Source: Streptomyces sp. IMTB 2501 (lineage in GTDB: Bacteria; Actinomycetota; Actinomycetes; Streptomycetales; Streptomycetaceae). Taken from it: DNA of 64,000 bases. Below are positions 35,436 to 43,848 of the stretch, piece after piece; position 1 is the first letter of the stretch, and every line of letters starts with the position of its first letter. Made by a program: the position numbers and the translations under genes. The notes beneath the pieces were generated by a model. That model saw only the letters and a program-made list of their open reading frames with translations. It made no database searches and was not told where the DNA came from. The stretch is from the NCBI RefSeq assembly GCF_001953885.1, contig NZ_MQUS01000009.1, positions 248,277-312,276 of the forward strand, in the 5' to 3' direction.

Positions 35436-36869
35436 TCAGCTCCCGTTCGTGCGGGCGATCTCGACGTTCTCCAGGACGCCGAGGGCGTCGGGCACCAGGA
35501 CGGCCGCCGAGTAGTAGGTGCTGACCAGGTAGGAGATGACCGCCTGCTCGTTGATGCCCATGAAGCGGACGTTCAGGCCGGGCTCGACCTCGTCCGGGAT
35601 GCCGGTCTGGTAGAGGCCGATGACGCCCTGGTCCTCCTCGCCGGTACGCATGGCGATGATCGAGGACGTGCCCTGCTCGGTGATCGGGATCTTGCTGCAC
35701 GGCAGCAGCGGCACCCCGCGCCAGGCGGGCAGGTGGTTGCCGTTCATTTCGATGCCGCCGAAGTAGAGGCCCCGCTTGTTGCACTGCCGGCCGAACGCGG
35801 CGATCGCCTTGGGGTGGGCGAGGAAACACCGGGTCTTGCGCCGCATGCTGAGCAGCTCGTCCATGTCGTCCGGGGTCGGCGGGCCCGAGAAGGTGGAGAT
35901 CCGCTGGTCGAAGTCGGCGTTGTTCAGCAGGCCGAACTCCTCGTTGTTGATCAGCTCGAACTCCTGCCGCTCACGCAGCGCCTCGATGGTCAGCCGCAAC
36001 TGCTGCTGCGTCTGGTTCATCGGCTCGTTGAAGAGGTCGGCGACCCGGCTGTGCACCCGCAGCACCGTCTGCGCCACGCTCAACTCGTATTCGCGTGGCT
36101 TGAGTTCGTAGTCGGCGAAGGTTTGCGACAGTGTTTCCTCGCCCACGTGTCCCGAACTGAGCGCGATCTCCGCCTCGCCCGACTTGCTCAGCTTGCGGTG
36201 CCCGTTGGAGGTGAGCAGCTGCACATGCCTGCGCAGCGCCTCGTACCGGTCGGCGACCGTCTTGTACGCGCTCATGGGCAGCGCGAGAACCGTGGTGGCG
36301 GTCGCCGCGCGGGCCGTGAAGTCCCACTTCTTGGTCTGCCCGGACATCACCCGGCCGCCGAAGGTGTCCCCGTCGGCCAGCAGTCCGATCACGGCCTCGT
36401 CGCCGTAGGGGCCCTCGCCGATCTTCTCGACCTTGCCGTGCGCGATCAGGTACACGTGGTCGGCCTTGCGGCCCTCCTGCACGATGACCTGGCCCTGCGC
36501 GAACTCCTTCTGCACGAACTTGTCGGCCAGCGCGCCGAGCACGTCGGTGTCCGTGAAGCCGCGCAGCAGCGGCAGCTCGCCCAGCTCCGCGGGGATCACC
36601 TCGACCTTGGGGCCGGTCTTCACGAAGGTCACCCGGCCGTCGCCCACGGTGAACGACAGGCGGCGGTTGACCCGGTAGGTCGCGCCGGGCACGTTCACCC
36701 AGGGGAGCATGCGGCTCGCCCAGCGGGAGGTGATGCCCTGCATCTGGGGTTCGGACTTGGTGGTGGTGGCAAGATTGCGCGCCGCCGCGGTACTGAGGCT
36801 CTGCTGCTCGCGCTGCCGCTGCTCCGACTCCGCGTCCGCAGCCGCTGTCGTCGCTGTGTCGAGTGGCAT
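35436..36869 (-). CDS. eshA: Family 2B encapsulin shell protein with cyclic-nucleotide-binding domain (EshA type)
   Basis: A 477-residue protein. A cyclic-nucleotide-binding domain is inserted near residues 90-215: LPLLRGFTDTDVLGALADKF, QVIVQEGRKADHVYLIAHGK, GDTFGGRVMSGQ. The flanking regions are HK97-fold shell: the N-arm TKSEPQMQGITSRWASRMLP; then LSVAQTVLRVHSRVADLFNE, QQQLRLTIEALRERQEFELI; then ELLSMRRKTRCFLAHPKAIA, and the C-terminal FMGINEQAVISYLVSTYYSA. This is the EshA/SCO7699 family, now known as family 2B encapsulins that package terpene cyclases. GAGGGAG precedes the ATG at 36869. The cyclase gene follows at once, as expected for shell and cargo. Confidence 0.93.
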   Translation of the reverse strand: MPLDTATTAAADAESEQRQREQQSLSTAAARNLATTTKSEPQMQGITSRWASRMLPWVNVPGATYRVNRRLSFTVGDGRVTFVKTGPKVEVIPAELGELPLLRGFTDTDVLGALADKFVQKEFAQGQVIVQEGRKADHVYLIAHGKVEKIGEGPYGDEAVIGLLADGDTFGGRVMSGQTKKWDFTARAATATTVLALPMSAYKTVADRYEALRRHVQLLTSNGHRKLSKSGEAEIALSSGHVGEETLSQTFADYELKPREYELSVAQTVLRVHSRVADLFNEPMNQTQQQLRLTIEALRERQEFELINNEEFGLLNNADFDQRISTFSGPPTPDDMDELLSMRRKTRCFLAHPKAIAAFGRQCNKRGLYFGGIEMNGNHLPAWRGVPLLPCSKIPITEQGTSSIIAMRTGEEDQGVIGLYQTGIPDEVEPGLNVRFMGINEQAVISYLVSTYYSAAVLVPDALGVLENVEIARTNGS

Positions 36870-36907
36870 GGCTCTCCCTCGTCTTCCCTGGGCACGTAAG
36901 GACGCGC

Positions 36908-36924
36908 GACGACCCGTTGTCGTC
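36908..36924. promoter_or_regulatory. Inverted repeat upstream of the encapsulin gene
   Basis: GACGAC-CCGTT-GTCGTC, 39 bp before the encapsulin ATG; flanking bases extend partial symmetry. It could be an operator for an unlinked regulator, since none is encoded beside the operon. Confidence 0.35.
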
Positions 36925-36979
36925 ACGCTGCGTACACAGGGGTATCAGAGCCGCGCTTACGTTGAGTGACCGATACAGA

Positions 36980-37028
36980 GGGCGCGCGAGGGCAGTCAGC
37001 GCACTCTTCGTGCGCCCCTCGCGCGCCC
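36980..37028. promoter_or_regulatory. Large hairpin about 110 bp upstream of the encapsulin gene
   Basis: Outer arms GGGCGCGCGAGGG and CCCTCGCGCGCCC (13 bp, perfect) enclose an inner perfect stem GCGCAC-TCTTC-GTGCGC, with a six-base bulge on the left. It has no T-run. It may be a boundary terminator or a leader structure. Confidence 0.45.
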
Positions 37029-37100
37029 CTTATGGACATCACGCCTGGTCCGAACGATTCCGCAGGTCAACCGAGGGATGACTGCTCACCGGCGAAAACC

Positions 37101-37150
37101 ATGAAGCGCCATCGAATACTCAGCGTGACCGGCGTGGCGGGCGTCGCTCT
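37101..37150 (+). pseudogene. Truncated 5' end of an exported-protein gene
   Basis: ATG at 37101 opens MKRHRILSVTGVAGVAL, a good Sec signal start. It then runs directly into the reverse complement of the DUF4360 3' end, so the rest of the gene is missing. No strong SD is seen. This is probably a deletion scar, but chance is possible. Confidence 0.3.
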
Positions 37151-37802
37151 ACGTGCTCGGGCACTCCTTCCACGCCAGGTGGTACACCGTGCTGATGTTG
37201 CCGTCCGTCGAGTCCATGGTCATGAAGCTGACCTTGTCGGGGTTGGCGGTGCCCGCGTTCACCCGCAGCTCGGTGTTGATGTTGAAGTTGCGCAGGACCC
37301 CGCAGGGCGCCCAGACCAGTTGAGCCCAGTCCGTGCTGTCGGTGGCCTCCCAGTTGTCATTGAAGGGGGCGTTGAAGGGGTGGCTCCTGGGCACGGTGTT
37401 CGGGGAGCCCTGGAAGTAGTACGAGGCCTTCTGGGTCGCGCTCGCGCCGGGCTGCAGGGCCAGGAAGCCGCGGTAGTCGGCGCTGGCGATGGCATAGGTG
37501 AAGCCCTGGGGGACGTGGACCACCAGGTTCAGCTGGCAGTTCTTGCGGAAGGCCGTGGGGTCGGAGTTGCCGCCGGCCTGGGCCAGGTAGCTGCTGTAGG
37601 TCACCGTGAAGGCGGTGTTGTCCGGTGAGACGGCGACCGCGGCGGTGCCCTCGGGGCAGCCGGAGCCGTTCACCGTGGCCACATCGATGACGATCTTGTC
37701 CGGGGGCGGGTTGTCGATCGGGCCGCCGGCGGGTCTGTGGGCGGGTATCGCGGTGGAGAGCAGTGCCGCCACGGCACCGCTCAGGAGGAGTCCACCAGCC
37801 AT
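37149..37802 (-). CDS. Secreted DUF4360 family protein
   Basis: A 217-residue exported protein. The signal peptide MAGGLLLSGAVAALLSTAIP is followed by DKIVIDVATVNGSGCPEGTA, FTVTYSSYLAQAGG, the CQLNLVVHVPQGFTYAIAS block and a C-terminal cysteine pair, the DUF4360 layout (beta-rich, disulfide-bonded). It is found in fungi and streptomycetes with no settled role. The start at 37802 has GGGAG 5 bases upstream; a longer frame to 37904 lacks signals. Its 3' end meets a truncated signal-peptide fragment. Confidence 0.82.
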   Translation of the reverse strand: MAGGLLLSGAVAALLSTAIPAHRPAGGPIDNPPPDKIVIDVATVNGSGCPEGTAAVAVSPDNTAFTVTYSSYLAQAGGNSDPTAFRKNCQLNLVVHVPQGFTYAIASADYRGFLALQPGASATQKASYYFQGSPNTVPRSHPFNAPFNDNWEATDSTDWAQLVWAPCGVLRNFNINTELRVNAGTANPDKVSFMTMDSTDGNISTVYHLAWKECPST

Positions 37803-37931
37803 GATTTCTCCCATGGTCGGGTGTGGGGGGTCTGTGTGGAGCCTGTGAAGCGTTCCGCATCGTAGGAAGCCCCGCTCACTCCCGGGAGGTTCAACTCCGG
37901 CCATTCACAACCGGCCGTTCACACCGATCCC

Positions 37932-38390
37932 CTACGGGTTCTCCCAGGCCTCCGGTTCCGCCGCCAGCGCGCGGACGGGCTCCGGCAGGGCGTCCGCCGC
38001 GAGGTCGGCGAGGGTGACGCCCTCCAGGATCCTGCGGACGTTCGCGCGCAGCGCGATCCACAGGGGCAGCAGGGGCTGTGCGGTGCCGGTGTAGGCGAGG
38101 CCCGTCGGGCGTTCACCGCGGACCGACACGATCGGGCCGTCCACGGCCCGGATCACATCCGCGACCGTGACGTCGGACGCGTTCCGCGCCAGCCGGTAGC
38201 CGCCGCCTCCCCCGCGCCGGCTGTCGACGATCCCGGCCCGCCTCAGATCGCCCAGGATCCCTTCCAGGAACTTGTGCGGGATGCCCTGCACGGCGGCGAT
38301 TTCCTCCGCCTTCACGGGGCCGTTAGTCTGCCGTACGGCCAACTCCAGTACCGCCCGTACCGCGTAGTCCGCCCGTGCCGAGATCCTCAT
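37932..38390 (-). CDS. Rrf2 family transcriptional regulator lacking cluster cysteines
   Basis: A 152-residue Rrf2-type regulator. MRISARADYAVRAVLELAVR and IPHKFLEGILGDLRRAGIV form the winged helix, and RRGGGGGYRLAR the wing. The three cysteines that hold the Fe-S cluster in IscR/NsrR-like members are absent (the protein has no Cys). It must sense something else, as the cysteine-poor CymR-type Rrf2 proteins do. It is divergent from the GH35 gene over 78 bp; a link is possible but unproven. Confidence 0.88.
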   Translation of the reverse strand: MRISARADYAVRAVLELAVRQTNGPVKAEEIAAVQGIPHKFLEGILGDLRRAGIVDSRRGGGGGYRLARNASDVTVADVIRAVDGPIVSVRGERPTGLAYTGTAQPLLPLWIALRANVRRILEGVTLADLAADALPEPVRALAAEPEAWENP

Positions 38391-38468
38391 GAATCCATTG
38401 TGGGGCGTCGCCGCGGGGGGAGTGGCCCTCGCCCGCGCCCCCGTAAGATCGCCCGGGAGGATCCAACC

Positions 38469-41423
38469 TTGGCGCTCAGCAGACGAAATTTCAGTGCCCT
38501 GGCCGGCTCGGCCGCGCTCGGGCTCGCCCTGGGCGGCAGCGACGGCACGGGGGCACCCTCGGCATACGCGGCGCGCAGTGTGCCGACCGGCCCGGCGCCC
38601 GCCCCGCCGAGCGCCGACGGCGAGCGGCACACGATCGGCTATGACCGGTACTCGCTGCTCGTGGACGGCAGACGGCTGGTCGTGTGGTCAGGCGAGATGC
38701 ATCCCTTCCGGCTGCCGAGCCCCTCCCTGTGGCGGGACGTCCTGCAGAAGATGCGCGCCCACGGCTACAACGCCGTGAGCATCTACGTGGCCTGGAACTA
38801 CCACTCCCCCACACCCGGCAGGTACGACTTCACCGGCGTCCGGGACCTGGACCTGTTCCTGCGCATGGCCGCCGAGACCGGCCTGTACGTCATCCTGCGG
38901 CCCGGCCCGTACATCAACGCCGAGGTGGACGGCGGCGGCTTCCCCGGCTGGCTGACCGCGACCGAGGGCACGGCCCGGACCGACGACCCGACGTATCTCG
39001 GGCACGTCGACTCGTGGCTGACCCAGGTGAACCGGATCGCCCGCAAGCACCTGTTCACACAGGGCACCGGCACGATCCTGCTGTACCAGATCGAGAACGA
39101 GTACGACGCCCACACCGACGGGATGGGCCGGGCGTACATGTCCCACCTGTACAAGAAGGTGCGGGCCGACGGCATCGACGTGCCGCTGTTCCACAACGAC
39201 AAGGGGCGCAACGGCTACTGGGTGCCCGGTTCGTTCGGCACCGGCGGCGAGAAGGGCGGCTGGCTGTACGGCTTCGACGGATATCCGTCGCCGTCCCAGA
39301 CCCCGCCGGACTGGGGGACGTTCGGGCCCGGCGGGGCGAAGGGCGGGGCCGGCGCCTCGCCGTCCACACCCGGCTTCGTGCCGGAGTTCGGCGGCGGCTG
39401 GTTCGACCCGTGGGGCGGCGCCTGGTTCGACGGCAAGGGGTACGCCGAGTCACGGCGCACCCGGGACGCCGCCTACGAGCGCCGCTTCTATCTCACCAAC
39501 CTCGCCAACGGGCTCACCCTGCACAACGTGTACATGACCTTCGGCGGGACCTCCTGGGGCTGGCTGCCCGCGCCGGTCGTCTACACGTCGTACGACTACG
39601 GCGCCGCCATCGACGAGGCCCGGAACGTCACCGACAAGATCGCGCCGATGCACCAGCTCGGCCATCTGCTCCAACGCGTCCCCGACTTCGCCAAGCTGGA
39701 CCGGGCGGCGGAGGTGAAGGCCGAGGGCCTGAAGGTCTACCACCTGACCAACCCGGACACCGGCGCCCATGTCTACGTCGCCCGCAACGACGGCGCGGAC
39801 GCGGTCACCACCGATCTGCCGACCGACGCCGGCCGGGTGCGGATCACCGTGCCCGGCAAGGACGCCAGGCTGCTGACGACCGGGCTGAAGCTGGGCCGGC
39901 GCACGCTCAAGTACTCCACCGCCGAGCCCGTGCTGTGTGTGACGGCGGGGCGGCAGGACATCGCGCTGTTCTCGGGCCGCCACGGCGAGATGACCGAGCT
40001 GGTCCTGAAGTGCGAGGCCGAGCCGGACGTCATGCGGCTCGACCCGGAGGCCGCCTGGGCCTTCGACGGCGACGACGCGCTGCATGTGAACACGCCGCTC
40101 GGCGAGGGCGGACTGACCCGGGTGCTGGTGCAGAAGGGCGAGACCGAGACCCCGCTGCTGCTGCTCTTCGCCGACGACGACACCGCCGTACGCGTGTTTC
40201 CGTACGACACCCCGTCCGGGACCCTGCTGGTGTACGGCCCTGCGCTGCTGCGCCATGTCGAACTGCGTGGCTCCGAGGTCCACTTGACGGGTGACGTCAC
40301 GGACACGACGGGCGTGGAGGTGTGGGGGCCGCGCGGCATCGACACCCTGGTGTGGAACGGGCGCAGGCTGCCCACCCGGGTGACGCTGTCCGGCAGCCTG
40401 ATGACCACCGGCCTGCTGCCGTCCGTCCCCGAGGTGAGGCTGCCCGAGCTGGGCGGCTGGCGGATGCGTACGGAGAACCCGGAGGTCGGGCCGAGTTTCG
40501 ACGACTCGGGCTGGCAGGCGGCGGACAAGAAGACGTCGTTCAGCACCACGCCCGTCCCCGACGGCGGGCCGGTCCTCTTCGCCGACGACTACGGGTTCCA
40601 CTACGGAGACGTCTGGTACCGGGGCTCCTTCACCGACTCCACCGGCCTGGAGGAGGTCTCGCTCGCCTACAGCACCGGCACCCAGGGCCTGTTGATGGCC
40701 TGGCTCGACGGCGAGCCGCTGGGCACCCACCGGATGCCGGTACCGGACAAGAACACGACGACCAGGCAGGGGACTTGGACGGCGACCGCCGCCTTCCCCA
40801 TCCGGGAGGCGCTGCGCTCCCCCGGCCGGCATGTGCTGTCCGTGCTCGTACGGCGCATGCAGCACGACCAGGACGGCAGGGGCCTGGACACCCACAAGGC
40901 GGCCCGGGGCCTGACGGCGGCGTCCTTCAAGGGGGCTTCTCCGACGGTGAGCTGGCGGATCCAGGGCGAGAAGGCCCCCGACCCCGTGCGCGGCCCGATG
41001 AACAACGGCGGTCTGTACGGCGAGCGGGAGGGCTGGCATCTGCCCGGCTTCCGGGACCACGACTGGGAGCGGACGGCCTTCCCGCGCGCAGCCCGGTACC
41101 AGGGCGTGACCTGGTACCGGACCACCTTCCGGCTCTCGGTCCCGGCGGACATCGACGCCTCGGTCGGCCTGACCCTGGAGGACGACCCGTACCGGGCCTA
41201 CCGGGCGCAGATCTTCCTGAACGGCTGGAACATGGGCCAGTACATCAACAACGTGGGGCCGCAGCACACCTTCGTCCTGCCGAACGGCGTCCTGCGCACC
41301 CGGGGCACCAACACCCTCGCGCTGGCGGTCCTCTCGGAGTTCACCACGCTGTCGGGGCCGGGGAAGGTGGGCCTGACGCTGCTCGGCAGAGCGACGGGAG
41401 GACTGCCGGTCACGCCAGTCTGA
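38469..41423 (+). CDS. GH35 beta-galactosidase, exported
   Basis: A 984-residue multidomain enzyme. The N-terminus MALSRRNFSALAGSAALGLA is a Tat-type signal. The GH35 barrel starts at DRYSLLVDGRRLVVWSGEMH. The acid/base is E152 in GPYINAEVDGGGFP and the nucleophile is E306 in PGFVPEFGGGWFD. Downstream beta domains and jelly rolls (YGDVWYRGSFT, GVTWYRTTFRL) complete the layout. It should remove galactose from oligosaccharides or galactans outside the cell. The start is TTG with GGGAGGATCC upstream. The 3' end overlaps the convergent GH51 gene by 14 bp. Confidence 0.9.
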   Translation: MALSRRNFSALAGSAALGLALGGSDGTGAPSAYAARSVPTGPAPAPPSADGERHTIGYDRYSLLVDGRRLVVWSGEMHPFRLPSPSLWRDVLQKMRAHGYNAVSIYVAWNYHSPTPGRYDFTGVRDLDLFLRMAAETGLYVILRPGPYINAEVDGGGFPGWLTATEGTARTDDPTYLGHVDSWLTQVNRIARKHLFTQGTGTILLYQIENEYDAHTDGMGRAYMSHLYKKVRADGIDVPLFHNDKGRNGYWVPGSFGTGGEKGGWLYGFDGYPSPSQTPPDWGTFGPGGAKGGAGASPSTPGFVPEFGGGWFDPWGGAWFDGKGYAESRRTRDAAYERRFYLTNLANGLTLHNVYMTFGGTSWGWLPAPVVYTSYDYGAAIDEARNVTDKIAPMHQLGHLLQRVPDFAKLDRAAEVKAEGLKVYHLTNPDTGAHVYVARNDGADAVTTDLPTDAGRVRITVPGKDARLLTTGLKLGRRTLKYSTAEPVLCVTAGRQDIALFSGRHGEMTELVLKCEAEPDVMRLDPEAAWAFDGDDALHVNTPLGEGGLTRVLVQKGETETPLLLLFADDDTAVRVFPYDTPSGTLLVYGPALLRHVELRGSEVHLTGDVTDTTGVEVWGPRGIDTLVWNGRRLPTRVTLSGSLMTTGLLPSVPEVRLPELGGWRMRTENPEVGPSFDDSGWQAADKKTSFSTTPVPDGGPVLFADDYGFHYGDVWYRGSFTDSTGLEEVSLAYSTGTQGLLMAWLDGEPLGTHRMPVPDKNTTTRQGTWTATAAFPIREALRSPGRHVLSVLVRRMQHDQDGRGLDTHKAARGLTAASFKGASPTVSWRIQGEKAPDPVRGPMNNGGLYGEREGWHLPGFRDHDWERTAFPRAARYQGVTWYRTTFRLSVPADIDASVGLTLEDDPYRAYRAQIFLNGWNMGQYINNVGPQHTFVLPNGVLRTRGTNTLALAVLSEFTTLSGPGKVGLTLLGRATGGLPVTPV

Positions 41424-42930
41424 TCACGTTCCAGGACAGTGGCTCCAGTACGGCGGTGAGGGCGCCGTGCGACAGGGCGGTGCCCTCGACCGGGTGCGGG
41501 GTGACCCGCCCGGGGTCGTCGAGGGTGTTACGGGCGTCGGGGTCGGCGTCGGCGAGCGCGCTGTGCTCGGTGACGGTCGTCAACTCCAGTCTGCTGAGGA
41601 TGACTTCGAGCGGCAGGGCGTCCGTACGGCTGCGGTTGACGGCGAACACCGTGACCGTGCCGTCGGCCGCGCGGACGGCCGTCGCGTGCAGCAGATCCGT
41701 CTCGCCGTACTTCTTCGTCTCGTACGTCGGCGAGTCCACCCGCACGTCGAGAACCTCGCCCCGGCCGTACCTCGACGCCTGCGCGAACGGGAAGAACGTC
41801 GTCTGCCGCCAGGCCGGGCCGCCCGGCTCGGTCATGATCGGGGCGATCACGTTGACCAGCTGGGCGAGGCAGGCGACGGTGACGCGGTCGGCGTGCCGGA
41901 GCAGGGCGATGAGGAGCGAGCCGAGGACGACGGCGTCCGTGACGCTGTAGTTGTCCTCCAGCAGCCGGGGTGCCTCGGGCCAGTCGGACTGGTCGAGGCT
42001 CTTGGCGTACTCCTCCCAGCGGGAGAGGTACCAGACGTTCCACTCGTCGAAGGAGAGGTTGATCTTCTTCTTGGACTTGAGCCGGGCGCCCACGTGGTCG
42101 GCCGTGGCCACCACGTTCTCGATGAAGGACTCCATGTCGACCGCCGAGGCGAGGAAGGAGTCCAGGTCGCCGTCGACGGGTTCGTAGTAGGCGTGCAGCG
42201 AGATGTGGTCGACCAGGTCGTACGCCTCCTCCAGGACGGTCGCCTCCCATGCGGCGAAGGTCGGCATGGCCTGGCTGGAGGAACCGCAGGCGACGAGTTC
42301 GACGGCCGGGTCCGCCTGACGCATGGCGCGGGCCGTCTCGGCGGCGACACGCCCGTATTCCCGTGCCGTCTTGTGCCCGGTCTGCCAGGGCCCGTCCATC
42401 TCGTTGCCGAGGCACCACAGCTTGATCCCGAAGGGTTCCTTGTCGCCGTGGGTGGCGCGGAGGTCGGAGAGCGCTGTGCCGGAGGGGTGGTTGGCGTACT
42501 CCTGCAGTTCGAGTGCTTCGGCGACGCCTCGCGTGCCGAGGTTCACGGCCATCATGGGTTCGGCCTGGGAGCCGACCTTCTTGAGGAAGGCGATGTACTC
42601 GGAGAGGCCGAACCGGTTCGTCTCGGTGGAGTGCCAGGCGAGGTCGAGTCGGCGGGGGCGGTCTTCGACGGGGCCGACCGAGTCCTCCCACTTGTAGCCG
42701 GAGACGAAGTTGCCGCCCGGATAGCGGATGGCGGTGACACCGAGTTCGCGGACGAGGCCGAGGACGTCGGTCCGCAGGCCCTCGGCATCGGCCGCGGGGT
42801 GCTCCGGCTCGTAGATGCCGGTGTAGACGCAGCGGCCGAGGTGTTCGACGAAGGATCCGAAGAGCCGGGGACTGACCTCCCCGACGGTGAAGGCGGGGTC
42901 CAGGGTGAAACGGGCGGTGCTCTTGCTCAT
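41410..42930 (-). CDS. abfA: GH51 alpha-L-arabinofuranosidase
   Basis: A 506-residue cytoplasmic GH51 enzyme that removes arabinofuranosyl groups from imported arabino-oligosaccharides. RYPGGNFVSGYKWEDSVGP is the family signature. The acid/base Glu is in WCLGNEMDGPWQTGH and the nucleophile Glu in LSFDEWNVWYLSRW. No signal peptide is present. AAAGGACCTC precedes the ATG. It lies 14 bp behind a pseudogene that fuses a sugar-binding protein to a GH43 end, so it was probably the last gene of a larger arabinan operon. Confidence 0.95.
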   Translation of the reverse strand: MSKSTARFTLDPAFTVGEVSPRLFGSFVEHLGRCVYTGIYEPEHPAADAEGLRTDVLGLVRELGVTAIRYPGGNFVSGYKWEDSVGPVEDRPRRLDLAWHSTETNRFGLSEYIAFLKKVGSQAEPMMAVNLGTRGVAEALELQEYANHPSGTALSDLRATHGDKEPFGIKLWCLGNEMDGPWQTGHKTAREYGRVAAETARAMRQADPAVELVACGSSSQAMPTFAAWEATVLEEAYDLVDHISLHAYYEPVDGDLDSFLASAVDMESFIENVVATADHVGARLKSKKKINLSFDEWNVWYLSRWEEYAKSLDQSDWPEAPRLLEDNYSVTDAVVLGSLLIALLRHADRVTVACLAQLVNVIAPIMTEPGGPAWRQTTFFPFAQASRYGRGEVLDVRVDSPTYETKKYGETDLLHATAVRAADGTVTVFAVNRSRTDALPLEVILSRLELTTVTEHSALADADPDARNTLDDPGRVTPHPVEGTALSHGALTAVLEPLSWNVIRLA

Positions 42931-42944
42931 GAGGTCCTTTCGAG

Positions 42945-43612
42945 TCACTTCACAACAGGCCATCCGGCGCGCCGGCCCAGCTGGTTCAAACCCAGCTCGG
43001 GCGTGCCGTTGTCGTCCGCGTCGTAGTAGTGGTACGCCAGCCACGTCTTGCCGTGGGTGCGGAACGTCGCCCCTGCGCCGGGGCCGATACAGCGGCCGTG
43101 GGAGGCCAGGACGAGGTCGCCGCCGCCGTCGAGCGGCCCACTCGGATCTTGTAGGTGCGTAGAGCTTGCCGTCGATGACGCCGCGCTGCCACAGCCTGGG
43201 GTGGTAGTCCTGTTCGCGCAGGCCGTACTTGGCGAGCAGGCCGATGTCCCAGGCGTCCAGGAGGCGGCCCGGCGCGAAGCCGGCGACCCGGCCGATGTGC
43301 ATCACGCCGAGGTCGGGTGCGCGGTTGCCGGCGGCCGCCATGGCGAGCTCGGTGGAGAAGGGGTTGCCCCACTGGAGGGTCGAGTCCTTCACGGCGATGT
43401 CCGGACACGTCTTCCGGAAGGCGTTCAGCATCGCGATCATGTTGGCGCCGTCGCCGCCGCTGAAGAGGTTCCAGTAGCGCACGCGGGTGCGCGCGGTGGA
43501 GGCGAACGCGTCGGCTCCGGTGCCGAGTGCGGCGAAGCCGAAGCTGCCGGCCACCGCCAAGCCGCCCGCCGCCGTGAGGAGTTGCCTGCGATTCAGGCCA
43601 GGTTGCCCCCAT
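42945..43612 (-). pseudogene. Deletion chimera: sugar-binding protein N-terminus joined to GH43 C-terminus
   Basis: From the ATG at 43612 the frame is right only if one G of GGGGG after the start is removed. It then reads LNRRQLLTAAGGLAVAGSFG (signal), RVRYWNLFSGGDGANMIAML and VIDGKLYA, the N-terminal third of a family 1 sugar-binding protein. Near 43147-43158 the sequence changes, in another frame, to DPSGPLDGGGDLVLASHG, then TWLAYHYYDADDNGTPELGL and AGWPVVK-stop, the C-terminus of a GH43 enzyme. A deletion has removed the rest of the binding protein, presumably permease genes, and most of the GH43. Promoter and operator remain intact upstream. Confidence 0.8.
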
Positions 43613-43635
43613 ACCTCGCCCCCACCGTCCTCAGA

Positions 43636-43653
43636 TGTTCGCGATATCGAATG
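43636..43653. promoter_or_regulatory. Shared operator motif, site C
   Basis: TGTTCGCGATATCGAATG, between the promoter and the start of the chimeric pseudogene. It matches site D at 48845 over AGATGTTCGnGATATC. Confidence 0.55.
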
Positions 43654-43674
43654 ACGCCCGCAACTTCGAACGGG

Positions 43675-43703
43675 ACCGTAGATTCGAAGCGCTTCCGCGT
43701 CAA
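43675..43703 (-). promoter_or_regulatory. Promoter of the deleted arabinan operon with embedded palindrome
   Basis: On the minus strand TTGACG (43703-43698), 17-bp spacer, TACGGT (43680-43675). The spacer contains the perfect palindrome GAAGCGCTTC (43686-43695), like a LacI-family half-site pair. Site C lies 21 bp downstream of the -10. Two regulators may therefore have acted here. Confidence 0.5.
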
Positions 43704-43848
43704 TGGGCCGGACACAAGCTCATGGGGGTCGAACGCGAGCTCATGAGGTCGTTCCCGGTTGAACGACGCTCGCCGGATCGCATGACGCGCACACACCCGG
43801 GCGCGTACCCTCGGACGGTCTCCACAGCGGCGGCCAGAAGGGGGAGGC

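Noticed and set aside
33427..35829. Cyclase start upstream at 35829
   Set aside because: The extension lies inside the encapsulin coding sequence. The GTG at 35430 directly follows the encapsulin stop and fits an operon.
34785..36899. 704-codon open frame on the plus strand
   Set aside because: It is antisense to the cyclase repeats and the encapsulin gene, and kept open by the repeat period being a multiple of three.
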